From positions 25,453,746 to 25,517,745 of the forward strand of contig OX940872.1 of the NCBI GenBank assembly GCA_954871525.1: 64,000 bases of DNA. Direction: 5' to 3'. The stretch's first letter is position 1. Each line of letters opens with the position of its first letter. Positions 45,283 through 56,849 of this stretch are shown in pieces. The DNA comes from Parietaria judaica. Its lineage: Eukaryota; Streptophyta; Magnoliopsida; Rosales; Urticaceae. The notes under the pieces were generated by a model. It was not told where the DNA came from, made no database searches, and worked only from the letters and a program-made list of their open reading frames with translations. The position numbers and the translations under genes were made by a program.

Positions 45283-46004
45283 TGTGATAAATAAGCCTTG
45301 ATAGGCTCAGAGCAAAACTTGGCCAACACGTTTACTTGGTCAGCAAACTTAATTGCTCATTAAGTTTAATGAGGGCATAGTAGTAATTATTAACGTAAGC
45401 TCTGACGTTTAATAAATACTTGCCTAGCAAGTTTTGTTTGGTGAGTTGTCTTACAACTTGTTACTCAAGTAGGGATAATATAGTAATTTTTGTAATAAAT
45501 TCTCTGCCTATATAAACCCCACCGAGCCATGTATTTTACTCACTCCCATCGTGTAATCATTCGGCATTTATTATATAAGAGTCTCAATCCCTCTCTCCAC
45601 TATTTTCTTCCTTAGTATTACATATCATATATATATATATATATACACAAATAGTGAGATAGTGGGAAAGTGTGTATTTGATCTCATATTGGATTTGTTA
45701 TTGTCGTTTCTCTTGTGATTTCGGCACGGCATTTCGGTTCGGGTCGGCGAGTTTCGGTAAAGCGATCGAGAAAGTGGGAACCAATAGTAATTTTGTATGA
45801 AAGTTGCTTCCTATAAGTAGCCAAGTAAGAGCATGTAATGTATTCACTCCAACATCAATTCGATCAAATATTTCTCTCACTGCAGTGTCATTCTTTATTC
45901 TTCACTATTATTAAAGCCCCCATTTCCCACTATCTTGATTGTAGTGTCGTTTGCAATCATCTTTGAGATTTTGTGGCAAAAGTTCCATTTATTTAGAACT
46001 AACA
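45283..46004. mobile_element. Solo LTR, 722 bp
   Basis: Starts tgtgataaataagccttg and ends gaactaaca, with a 5-bp duplication catct (45278-45282 and 46005-46009). It contains a promoter-like ctatataaacccc at about 45510 and downstream leader-like sequence. No internal domain remains. Confidence 0.88.
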
Positions 46005-46369
46005 CATCTGACAATAACACATATACATGTGTATAAACCACATTAATACAATTTAATATATAACATAAACGTGTTTCTTACAATAATATTAAGTCATGTC
46101 AAATTCCAACTTAGACTTGTATAAACTATGTTAATACATGTACATATTTAACAAAAACGTGAATTAACCACATTAATACATAAATTCGATTTTATAACAA
46201 CCCTAATCATCATGTGAAATCAATTTATAAAAACCCTAAACTCGATTCAGAATGACATTTAAACAAACAAAAAAACATAAATTCAAAATTAACCAGCATG
46301 AATAACAACATGAAAAAAATTGAATAAACAAATATCAATTCCAAAAGCCCTTTTTTACCTCAGCCACCA

Positions 46370-46560
46370 ATTCCCCGACAGATGCGCTCATCGACAGCCA
46401 CCAAAATCACCGTTAGAAGGCAGCCACCAAAGTCGCCGTTAGTCGACGGCCACCAAAATCGTCGCCGTTTGTCGAGTGCCAAAAAAATCGTTATTCGCCG
46501 AGTGAGCTTTGTCGGCTGAGCTTAGGAAAGAGAGAGGAAGTTTTAGTCGAGTGATTTTCG
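46370..46560. repeat. Imperfect cagccaccaaaatcgccgtt repeats
   Basis: Four to five diverged units of about 30-35 bp, GC-richer than the surroundings, inside the AT-rich TIR element. Such GC-rich patches also mark the two gene-fragment elements. Confidence 0.55.
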
Positions 46561-46854
46561 GGAGGAGAGAGAATAAGGTAAGTCGATATTAAATTATTTG
46601 AAAATCCTTATTTTAAGCAATTAATTAATACTTAATATCAACTCCAAGATTTAACTGAAAATTAAAATTTACAAATAAAACATAATTTTTTGTTTTTAAT
46701 TAAATAATTAATTAATTTTATTATAAGGATAATAAGGTATTTTGTGATTAATTAATGTTTTTATTAGCTATTTAGTAATATTAACTAAAGGTTAACTATT
46801 TTACAAAATAGCTTTTCCTCTTTGGCTATATAGCTATAGAGCCCTTATATATTT

Positions 46855-47265
46855 AAGTTCATATCATTTTCTTAGGGTGTATTAATTGATAGATGACATC
46901 GATTACATTTACATGCAATTTGCGTACGATAACATATTTTCCGTATGATTTATGAAGAAAAAAAGAAAAGAGCAAAAAGTATTCGCTTGCGAAAGATAAT
47001 AACATTGCGCATTATCGCCAACAACCCACTTTGAACACACAAAAAGATAACGTTTCTTACCCCATCAGAATTTGCATTAATTTAAATTCCACAACTTTTA
47101 AAGGATGGGTGGTGAAAATACTTATCTTATTGATTTAGTTCAATTAAGTACATATGTTAAAGTTTTAGTGGTGAAAATATACGTATTTCTTATTTTGGTG
47201 CAATTATGTATATATGTTAAAACAAGTTATGAAAAAGTATTTATATTATTTTTGATCTGATTAGT
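46855..47265 (+). pseudogene. 3' flank of a lost + strand RING gene
   Basis: Matches 32795-33230 in order (acatgcaatttgcgtacgat, cgcttgcgaaagat, atcgccaacaaccca, aagttttagtggtgaaaata) although no RING coding sequence precedes it. This shows that a divergent RING copy once stood here and was removed around the transposon insertion. Confidence 0.65.
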
Positions 47266-47267
47266 AC

Positions 47268-47935
47268 TTATTGTTATGGGTGTTTTCCAAATTACTAAAA
47301 ATCTGTTTCGGCCGAAAAACACTCCTTGGAGGCCTATATTTCATAACTGAGAGACCGAAAAAATGCAAAAATAATTATCTATTACTTATTTTATATTGGA
47401 ACAAGCAATGCGTGGCCTCGGGGTACAAAAACGTGGCCTCGAAGAGAAATGTGTGGCATGCTACATGCAATTATGCCACGTTGGGCCACACTAGGCCACA
47501 TTAGGTCACGCTAGGCCACACAGGGACAGACAAAGTAATAATGTTTAATTACTTTGAGGAGCCTAGCAAGTAATTATTGATTACTTAGAGGTCATTTGAC
47601 CCTCCTATAAATAGAAGCTCATTCTGAAAAAAAAAAATGATAACTTCGATTAGCATTCAATATAGCTATAAACATTTTTTATCTTCTATATATAAACACT
47701 CTATATAGCTATAAACACTAACGTCGGAGTGGAGGAAGTAAGCTAAAGCAAAAGCGCCTGATCGCTGACTTTCCCTCCAGAGGTTCTGATCCTCTGCGGA
47801 CGTCGACCTATATCCCGAGTAAGAGGACCCGGTTCCGGTCCTACGATAAGCGACTAAGAGGACCCGGTTCCGGTCCTACGATAAGTGGATCGTCCGATCA
47901 GGGTCCGAGAAAGGAATTTTGTTTAACTTCTATAG
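47268..47935. mobile_element. LTR-like sequence with TATA and short tandem duplication
   Basis: Begins near tgttatgggtgttttcc and contains cctataaatagaagctc (about 47612) followed by a leader-like stretch with a 36-bp tandem duplication of gaggacccggttccggtcc (47822-47885). I could not find a target duplication, so this is a tentative call. Confidence 0.35.
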
Positions 47936-47939
47936 TTTA

Positions 47940-49510
47940 ATTTTGTGCAGTGATGGAAAAGAATGATTAAGTATATAGGAAAATTCCGGACGGATACCCA
48001 GGCTTTTAGCACTTTTTTCCGGCCATGTTCTAGTTAAATTGGTTTTTCCGAAACCAAGTCTAGTCCCATTCATAAATCATATTTTTTAGAATCGTGAACA
48101 GGTCCCGGATCGATCCAGTTTTCGTTTTTAAAATTAATTTAGAGCTCGAATAAAAAATCTAAATATTATATTCAACTATTAGATTAACATTATTATCTAA
48201 GAACCATATAGTCATAATTCAAATCTAACTACATACCGTAATCCAAAGTCTAACATAGTTAACACAGTTAACACACTATATTGTACAATTTTAATGATCC
48301 ACATTCATTCGATAATAACAATCAAAGATTATAAAAGGATATGTTATTACAACAGCAAGCATGCATTTTAGGCCCAGCCCGTCCCAATTCTCAGTTTTTG
48401 CATAAAGGCCGGGATTTGGGTCGGTAGCAGGGTGAGACCGGGAACCGAAATTTACACCACTAAGAATAATCTACCACAGATGATTTTCGATATTTACTAG
48501 AATTAAAATGTGTATCCAGGAAAGTCAAACACATCTTGCATGAGAATTGCACGTTAATGTGGCCACTCTTTTTTGGGAAAAATAGTATAGTGCATCCAAT
48601 CTATAAATGACTCATGTCATGAGGGACATCTCTAATCATAGAGTCCTTCCAAAAATACTAATTGAATAGTTTCTATTAGGGCTGTAACCGGAGCGGATAT
48701 CCGGTTTTTCGGAACTATCCGAATCCGGATCCGAATTTCCGGATATCCGAATAACCGGATCAAGTTTTTATTTATTAAAAATAAAAAAAGATAAAACGTT
48801 AGTTTTAACCACTAAAAAACCCGTACAATTCTAGTACATATTTTCCCGTTGTCCAAAAAACTCGTACAAGTCTATTAATGAAATGGAGTGTCGACAAAAA
48901 TAGAGTCACCTAAACATAAAGAATTAAAATATATTATTAAAAATTAAAATATTGAAATAAACCGGGTTTAAAACCGGATACGGATATCCGGATTTTATAA
49001 AATCAAAACCCATATCCGAATCCGGTTTTTAATTCGGATTCGGATATCCGAATCCAGTTTTTGGATACGGATTCAGATTCGGATTTTAAGATCGGATGCG
49101 GATTTTTAACAGGATTACGGGTTTTCGTTACAGCCCTAGTTTCTATCACATTATGTCTAAATTTTCACTCATGTATCATCTCTATAAAGATCAGGGTACA
49201 AGTCAGTCTTACTTCATCACCTCGGATCGGGTATGCGAGGCTTGTGAATCGGCTCCTTCACATTTGTGTGGTACGTCATCTCTTCTTTCCGCTTCATCCC
49301 TCTTCTCACCCCATTCTCTACTATAGCCAACATTCCGTGCCCACCTATGTCGCCGTCCCAATATCATATTGGGCTCGGACTTGTTCAATGCGCAAAGATT
49401 TCCACTGTTCTCATCCCATTTATTCACGGGGCTCGGTCAAATCTACGATGTAACGACCATCATCAATGGAAAGCTTGACGTAACGACAAAACGGTATCGC
49501 GGGATCTACA
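47940..49510 (+). pseudogene. OPT pseudogene (intron 2 and part of exon 3)
   Basis: Segments around 48360-48570 match OPT intron 2 (actaagaataat, catgagaattgcacgtt), and 49139-49175 matches its 3' end (cattatgtctaaattttcac). 49205-49510 matches exon 3 from ctcggatcgggtatgcgagg to the FTALGQIYDVTAVVNDK region, with frameshifts and deletions. The first part of exon 3 is missing. It is interrupted by the hAT element at 48677-49138. No exons 1, 2, 4, 5 or 6 are seen. Confidence 0.8.
48677..49138. mobile_element. hAT-type element, 462 bp, in the OPT pseudogene
   Basis: Ends tagggctgtaacc and gttacagcccta with a perfect 8-bp duplication gtttctat (48669-48676 and 49139-49146). Subterminal DNA is built of gatatccggat units and complements. 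The OPT intron at about 22560 lacks it. Non-autonomous. Confidence 0.92.
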
Positions 49511-50748
49511 CAGTATTGCCAAAGATATGCAATGATTAAGACTGAATAGCTCCTACAAAAAACTGTATTGTAAAATTAAAGTGAGGATAGATAATCTATC
49601 AACTGAAACATTGATGAATAATTTATCAACGCATTAGTTTTAAGATGCAAGACATGATCTTGATCATTACTTTTATAATCACTAGTACTTGTAGGTTATT
49701 GCAGGAGCTATGCATCAATTTATGAAAATGTATAACTCATTTGTTCTAGTGCGTTACTGCAGTACTTATGCGAAGATTTATTATAAATCTAAAAAATGGA
49801 CTCTAGTTTCATGTCTTTAACATTTAACGATTTATTGTTGCGCTGATTAACGTTTTGTAATCAAGACGTTAATTGTATATATGCATTAATATACTAGTGT
49901 ATAAGGGGTCTCCCGACCTGACACAAAACGTAACCTCATGGATTGTCAGTGGAGCGTTATTTATACTTGACTGCGAGTGATATTTTCGTTGATGATTGGT
50001 GTCCTTAGATTTAATGTTGGATCATTGAGTAGTTGTAATTTTTTTTTTCTTTCTTACTTCTAAATGTCTTTTGTCTTATAAATTCTATACGTGGTTGGAC
50101 AAATTTCATTTGAAGATACTCTATTTGCATTACATTTGAGTTTTATATGGTATGATATGTCTATGTCTTCGGAAAAATTATATTTGTTATTAGAAGACTT
50201 TGTTTTAACTTATATCAGGAGGGTAAATATTGTCAAAAAGCCAAGTATATCTTTGTTAATACTTATTTAATAAATTAAAAAACCAAATTGTATTTTGGAT
50301 TAAACGATGCAGGTGCCATATGTAACCTTTTGTTGATCGCTAGCATTGGGCACGTCTTGTGCACTTGCATGCATGGCCTAGACCAAAAATCATTAACACG
50401 AGTAGTAGTATATAACTTTATTTTCACTATATATATTTACTAGCCGTTTAAGTCTTTAATATTCTCATTTTGTGATGGTCGAATATAAACTTAATTCTTT
50501 TGGATAATAATTTGCAGTAAGAAAGTTAATCAAAGTATGGCCATAAAGTCACAATCTTTTTTTTCGTGTGACATATATAATCAATATATAATTAAAACTA
50601 TGCTTATATAGAGGTTTCAATTTTTTCTTTTTCTTTTTATTTTGCTGCATAAGATCTTTTTCAACTGTATATAAGTACCCAATATCGTTAACACTTTATT
50701 TTTTATACCCAAATAAATTAATTTGAACAATAATTATAAAGAATAATT
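49511..50748. other. Intergenic, no gene seen
   Basis: AT-rich DNA following the OPT pseudogene. I found no trace of OPT exons 4-6 in it and no bounded transposon. Confidence 0.5.
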
Positions 50749-50756
50749 GTTCCAAC

Positions 50757-51260
50757 TAGAGGTGTCAAGTGGGCCGGGCCAGGGCGGGCCGGCCCACAAC
50801 CCGTTAAGCCCACATGTTAAATGGGGCGGGCTTGACCCGCCCCGTACAATGTGCGGGGCGGGGCGGGTTTTGGAAGATATAAAGTAATGAATTGTGTAAT
50901 ATAAAGATAATTCTTATATTCTATAATAATAAAATATTTAGAGTATTTTTTCATATTTTCATTAATATTAATATCACAACCTAATATTTTTTTTTATATA
51001 AAAATGTGATTTAGGTGAGCTTTTAAACAGGGCGAGGCGGGTTGAACACGGGGCGGGTTTATGTGGGCTTCGGGGCGGGGCGGGGCGGGATTTTAGACGG
51101 GAGGGGGCGCGCCTAGGAAAACATAACTCAGCCTGTCCCTTTTGTTAGGGGCGGGCCTAGCCCGACCCACAACAAAGCGGGGCGGGATGGGGCAAAATCA
51201 TTTCTTTTTGCGAGTCGGGGCGGGTGGGCTTTGGCCGCCCCGGCCCAATTGACACCTCTA
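50757..51260. mobile_element. hAT-type element, 504 bp, GGGCGGG-rich
   Basis: Ends tagaggtgtcaa and ttgacacctcta (perfect 12-bp inverted repeat) with an 8-bp duplication gttccaac (50749-50756 and 51261-51268). Subterminal regions are dense in ggggcgggcc and its complement; the centre is AT-rich. Same family as 11560-12577. Confidence 0.93.
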
Positions 51261-51268
51261 GTTCCAAC

Positions 51269-52499
51269 AAACGAAAGTTACCTAGTGTAGGGACAACAAT
51301 CACAATTTTAGTAATATTGGATATGATTATATAGCGATGGCTGATCCGGCGAACCTGTCCGCTGAAATCACCAGTGTCCCCTCACACCATGCACATGTCA
51401 GAAAGTTCATGGCAAGCATTGTTTTAGTAACATTGGATACTTATGTAGCAATAGATTGGATCGACAAACTTCTCCACTTAAAATCACAAGTGTCTGCGGA
51501 CCGCGCAATTCGAGTACTCATGTAGTAGGAAAAAAAAAAGGCTGAGACCTTTAAAATGGAATATTCAGGCCAATGCGTTGTGAAAAAAATTACGACTTTA
51601 TTGCTGGACTTTGGTAAACTTTGGAAATTTATGTGGCAAGTATCTTTTTTCACGACCAAAAGTTCTTACTCTTCACGATTTTGTTTCCCTCTAAATTTCC
51701 ATCATAGTTGCTAAAGTCCAAAGAGAAGAAATTCATTAAACACGTCGAAGAGATAAAAAAATAGATGAAATTTTGAAAAGAAGAAATATATTAGACATTG
51801 AGAATTTTAAACGTGGTTAAAAAAATTGAGTTTGATTACGTTAACGACGTTACAAGAATGAAGTAGTCAACTCCGTAAATGTAACTATGGTGTTTTTGCC
51901 ACCACTTTGAAACTTTGGGTACACGAAGGGTTCTTGACTAAACATTGAATATTTTCGCAGTCATAAACCCTAAAAAAACATTAGACATATGTGTTTTCAC
52001 CACCAATTACCCATTTATATACAAGTTAATGTTTGGTATATAAATGTCGTTTTATACGAATGTTGTTTCTTTCGTGTCGTTGACTCTTTGTACTTCACCA
52101 CATTCATCTTGTTTTTATATTGAATAGTTCTTTTTTCTGTATATGCGAAGAAGGTTAGGAAAGGATTTATTTATATATATATATATATAAATATTCATAA
52201 ATTATAATTATATATAATTGGATAAATTAATATTTCTTTCATCATTTATCTTTAAGTTTAGATGATAATATCATATATATTATATATATATATATAAGAA
52301 ACTAACGATTACAGTCTACAGTGCATAGCGTATCAAATCTTTCTTAGCCATTATTTCAATTTAAATCTGAATTAAGAAATACTAATCCTAATTTACATAC
52401 ACTCATTCACTTATATTAATACATGACCATATATCATAACTTCTCACTGACCAACAAACACTCTCATATATTTTTTGAGTGATGATCGTATTATACGTA
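51269..52499. other. Intergenic and promoter remnant of RING pseudogene 2
   Basis: 51305-51520 has a diverged tandem duplication (tagtaatattggatatgattatatagc / tagtaacattggatacttatgtagc) that is open for 62 codons but unrecognised. 51690-51990 resembles half of the 3094/55401 foldback family. 52150-52499 matches the RING promoter (attatttcaatttaaat, cactgaccaacaaacactc). TA runs lie at about 52170-52190 and 52274-52296. Confidence 0.45.
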
Positions 52500-52891
52500 A
52501 TAAGTAGATACGTTATCACGACTAGCACAATGTGGGGTTGGGTTAGCAGCGTTCGTTGCCATATCCTGCCTGATCTTCTTATGCAGGAAGAGCTTGCGCC
52601 GCTGGGCCACCGCTAAAAATATCACCGAATGTCTAGCGACCATGCCCTCTCAACTGTCCCACATTGAATCGGACAACGGAGAGCAATGCTCGGACTGCCT
52701 AGATATACTGGACTGCTAAAAAAAATGACGTCGTTTTGCTGAAAAAATATGCGTGCTTGTTTCACTTCCGATGCATCATCGGTTGGACCATCCGGTTAGC
52801 CACATACCCGGTTTGTCGGGAACTTGCAAGAGGGATTGTCTTGAAGAAATCGAAAGATCAGTCGCTTGATTCTTTTGCATTAGATTTATAG
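52500..52891 (+). pseudogene. RING finger pseudogene (second)
   Basis: Full-length relative of the 32381 gene, from the hydrophobic anchor (gggttgggttagcagcgttc) to the C-terminal ..cattagatttatag. The start codon is lost, gactgctaa puts a stop and frameshift before the RING centre, the C86 equivalent is replaced by a Tyr codon, and CPVC reads YPVC. The CxCxxH arrangement of the living gene is kept. The promoter leader upstream is still recognisable. Confidence 0.87.
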
Positions 52892-53294
52892 ATTTCCTTT
52901 TTAAATTAATATTTTTTATGTTAAATATATTTGAAGTTCATTATCGTTTTCTTTGTGTATTTAGTTGGCGATAATATGAATTACATTTACATGCAATTCG
53001 CCTAAGCTAACATATTTTTCGTTTAAGTAAGAGAAATTGCACCAAATAGCCAAATTGAAACTTTGATTTTACAAAATAGCCAAACTTTGGTTAATTTTGT
53101 AAACTAGCCAATTAACATGAGTTGTCATATTTAATTCATATTTTAATACTAAAATATCCTTTAATTAATCAATTTCGTTTATTATTTTCGTAATTAATTA
53201 AATTGGTAATTATCACTATCCCACAAATCATGGTAACTGATTACTTATTAGTTTAATTAAAAAAAAAAAAAAACAAATCAGCTTAATTACATCG

Positions 53295-53296
<2 letters not shown>

Positions 53297-53326
<30 letters not shown>
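53297..53326. repeat. CT microsatellite in copy 2
   Basis: About 15 ct units, at the same junction as the longer GA run of copy 1. Confidence 0.95.
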
Positions 53327-53330
<4 letters not shown>

Positions 53331-53854
53331 CATCTTCTCCGAGCAATCCATCCCGTCGAAGGTCCCCGACGAGATCCCTCGCAGCGAGTCGAAGATCCCC
53401 GACGAGATCCAATCGCAGCGAGACGCCGCCCAAGCCCCGTCCCAGATCCTCCCCCAACGCAGCGAGACGCCGCCCAAGCCCCACCCCAGATCCTCCCCCA
53501 ACGCTGCGCTGCAGCCCGACAACGAGCTCGTCGGGTTCTACTAGGACTTGGCGATTCCGGCGAGGATGAGGAAGGGAGCGCCGAGGGCAAGACCTTTTTT
53601 TTAGGCTGTTGGGATCCTCGTTTCCGGGGGGAGCAGCACCGCCGGCTCCGACGCCTCCAACGACGATGAGATTTCGCTGCCCCCGTTGCGCGCGAAGGAG
53701 CTCCTCCATCGGAGCACTCGCTCGGAAATACCGAGGCCATGGCGATCGACGGCAAAACTTCAGCGGTCTTACGGGAAAGAGAGAGATTATTTTTTGTATT
53801 TAAAATATTTGATTATTGTATTTAAATTTGAGGAATCATAATATTTTTGATTGT

Positions 53855-54055
53855 CAGTTTACGTTGATTCGTTGTTAATTTACGTTAATTCTTTGTTAAT
53901 TTACGAATTAACTTAAATTCGTTGTTAATTCATTGTAAATTCGTTGTTAATTTACGTAAATTAACGTAAATTCGTTGTTAATTCATTGTAAATTCGTTGT
54001 TAATTTACGTTAATTCGATGTTAACTTACAATTTTTCGTTGTTGATTTACGTTAA
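53855..54055. repeat. Minisatellite of ttcgttgttaatttacgtta
   Basis: Irregular array of about nine units of 12-25 bp built from aattcgttgttaat and tttacgtaa. Lies in the arm of the copy 2 element. Confidence 0.8.
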
Positions 54056-54464
54056 TTGGCGTCTTTAATTTGTTGATATTTTTTTTAAAAAAATAAATCC
54101 GAAAATTATATGAATGTTTGAATTTAAAATTTGAATTATACAAAAAAAAGGGTTTGGTTTTGGTTGTTACCTTATTAATAGGTATTTCAATTAATAGTAA
54201 TATTTTCAATTATTGAAAATAAATGAATTCATAATTAATATAATTATTCATAATAAATGTCATTGATTTTTTCAGATTAATAACCCACAAATTACGTGGT
54301 TAATTTGTATTTATTTTTAATTTCGTTTTTTATTATTAAGGGTAAGAATGTAATTAGAAATTCACTTAAATGGTTAATTGGTTAGTTTACAAAATTAATC
54401 AAAATTTAGCTATTTTGCTAAACTCACTTTCAAGATTGGCTATTACTCTTAAGAACCCTTTAAT

Positions 54465-55400
54465 TAATGAAAAAGAAAATGCAAATTATTCAGTTGCGGA
54501 AGATTGCAAAATAATCGCCAACAACCTAGTATGAACACACATAAAGAATGTATATATATAAGAGCTCTTTACCCTCATAAATTTTCAATTACTATTATTA
54601 TTCCGTAACTTTTAGAGGATCGGTGGTGAAAATTATTATTCAATACTCCTATCAAAATTTTAGCGGCGAAGATATTTATATTATTGATTTTGGGGTAAGT
54701 AAGTAATATTTATGCTCAATTTTTTTGTTACAAAAATATTTATACTATTATTTTTTATTGAATTAAGTACTTATGTTAAATTCATAGTGAAAGAGGATAT
54801 ATAAAAAATAAAAAAAATAAAAATCAATGTAGAAGGACAAACGTGGAATCTAGAGAGAGGGCTGATTTTACATATGTAATAAATATAGGAAAACTTGATC
54901 GAATCACCTTTAAACACCAATAACTGTAAATAATACCTCAAAGATTTTCATAATTTTTAGAAGGGCTAATCCCCTTTAAAGTACTCAAAGTTTTGGTCAA
55001 AGTCTATTTTGAACAATCTTTCTTTCTTTTTTCACGTCTAAAGTACCCAAAAATGTTTTTTTTGTGGGTTGTCCACGGCCTTTTTTTCAAAAGCTACTAA
55101 TGGACGTTAGTGGGTGGACAAGCTTGTTCCTGTTAGGGTGCCACGACCACGAGTGAAAAAAATTAAAATATATATTTTTAATAAATATTTTTATCAAAAA
55201 TTATATTTGTAATATTTTTTATTCGTGAGTCTCTCTCTAAAGAAATATGCTCTAAGATCTAAAAGCACGAGCCTATTTGAGAAAACATTATGTATATATA
55301 CATATATGCTGTTTATATAATTGTATTTAAAACTCATTCAAATCCTGCTTGTACGGAAAAGTGCTCGACAAAATATGCACTTTTAAAGTTTAAAAAAATT
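54465..55400. repeat. 3' flank of RING pseudogene 2, continued
   Basis: 54465-54960 continues the match to 35000-35480. 55330-55375 repeats the RING-unit phrase cattcaaatcctgcttg..ggaaaagtgctcga found at 40705 and 41213. No gene. Confidence 0.55.
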
Positions 55401-55855
55401 GGGTTAATGACGACGAAAATACCTAAAGTCTAGTCAAAGAACTCCTCACGTACTCAAAATCTAAAAGTAGTGGCAAAAGTATCCAAAGTCATATTTAGAG
55501 CGTTGACCACTCCATTATCGTAATGCAGTTAACTTACCTGTTAATTTTGGCCACGTGGATAAACGTGGGTTGCTGACATAACAATTTTTTGCCACGTGGA
55601 CGAGCCCAATTAGGGGTTTAATTCGTCGTTTTGTTGTAAATGAGGCTGATGTGGGCTCGTCCACTTGGCGAAAAAAATCTATCCCAGCAACCCACGTTTG
55701 TCCACGTGACCAGAGTTAACGGGTAAGTTAACTGCATTACGAGAATGGAATGGTCAACGCTTTAAATGCGAGTTTGGGTACTTTTGTCACCACTTTTAAA
55801 CTTTGAGTACATGAATGGTTTTTAAAAAAAAATTAGGTATTTTCGCCATTATTAG
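55401..55855. mobile_element. Mutator-type foldback MITE with G-box motifs, copy 2
   Basis: Left end gggttaatgacgacgaaaata; right end tattttcgccattattag, degenerate. The arms mirror each other, each with ccacgtgg- and aacgtggg-type motifs. Related to 3094-3518. The target duplication is not clear. Confidence 0.7.
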
Positions 55856-56459
55856 TTTACTAATCCAAAAAAGTTACATAAATACCAGTATATACCCAAG
55901 TCCGACCTTGAATAAAGGCGAGCAAAATTGCTCTCTTGGCTCTCAAATTTAAGGCCCCAATACTCTTACATATTATTTTAAATTATTGTGTAAATAAGTC
56001 ATTTTTTAAATACTTCAAGACGCCTAATTCCTTTTGACAAACCATGAAAGGATCGCCTCTGTCTTCTTTGTTGCGTCTGTGAATCTGTGATTTGCCGAAC
56101 TCATAGGAAAACATGCAAATAAGTACCAGAATGGAATATATGAATAGGGTTAGGATAAGATTTAAGTATATATTTTAAATACCATCGCATAAAATTAACT
56201 TTTTTTCTTTAATGAATTATCGAACCGAAACTAGTGAATAATAAAACTGATTAATAAATTATGAAATTGATTAGTGAATTATAATTTAAAAATTTAGAAT
56301 TAATGAATGTTAAAATCGTTAAAATGACTCAAATAAACACAATAATTAATTTTAATTCCAATTCTAAAAACTATAAAAATTCTTAAAACTTTTATTATTT
56401 TCAGGTGCCTCACTGCCTCTTACTTCTAAATTTCTTGTATTATCAAGGATATTTTTTTT
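55856..56459. other. Intergenic, no gene seen
   Basis: AT-rich; nothing I can support. Confidence 0.4.
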
Positions 56460-56780
56460 ATCAAAGATAGTTTAACCTGAGCTCAGGTCCAAAAAAATCA
56501 ATACGAGTCGGTACAAAAAATTCACTTTGGGCCCAATAAAAAAGTCAGCCCGGGACCGGGCTGAAAAAATCAATTTGGACCCGATCGCACAATAGTCAAC
56601 CCGAGATCGGATTAAAAAAGTAAACTTGGGCCCGACCCAAAAAGACAATACTAGCTCGGCCAAAAAATGTCAACACGAGTTCAGCCAAAAAACTCAACCG
56701 AAGCTAAGCCAAGAAAATTTAACTCAAGCATGACCGAAAAGTCATAGTAAACCCGACCTAGAAAATTCACGCATGGTATC
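56460..56780. repeat. Degenerate 24-bp minisatellite, locus 3
   Basis: About a dozen units such as aaaaaatgtcaacacgagtt, 23-25 bp apart. Same consensus as the arrays near 8000 and 10900. Confidence 0.6.
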
Positions 56781-56849
56781 GAAAAATAATATATATATTA
56801 TTAATATATATGTTTTCTATTAAAATTCTTATTTTTATTTCAATATAAC

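Larger units (their letters stand above)
43947..46850. mobile_element. AT-rich TIR element whose left part was duplicated with the RING unit
   Basis: Left end aagaaattgctctaattgcc (also at 42058 in unit B) and right end with aaaatagc..ttggctatatagc, related to the agccaaatagcc ends at 53033-54460. The flanks tatatattaag and tatatatttaag may be the target duplication. The interior is non-coding AT-rich DNA, a solo LTR (45283-46004) and a repeat-rich patch at 46370-46560. The element stands where a + strand RING gene would be expected opposite gene C. Its assignment to Mutator-like is tentative. Confidence 0.45.
53033..54460. mobile_element. GC-rich gene-fragment element, copy 2
   Basis: Inserted in RING 3' flank: comparison with 34985-35045 places it between tttttcgtttaa and ttaatgaaaaagaaaatgc. 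Ends taagagaaattgcaccaaatagcc and ggctattactctta are related inverted repeats. Order from the left: AT-rich arm, CT run, about 450 bp of GC-rich coding-like DNA (53330-53780), AT-rich arm with minisatellite. The GC-rich part, read on the - strand, keeps an open 140-codon frame. Translation shows no domain I recognise. Likely a Pack-type TIR element with a captured exon; the same fragment occurs at 15450-15730. Confidence 0.65.

Noticed and set aside
51337..51525. 62-codon frame with internal duplication
   Set aside because: Explained by a tandem duplication of about 110 bp; no splice signals, domain or second copy.
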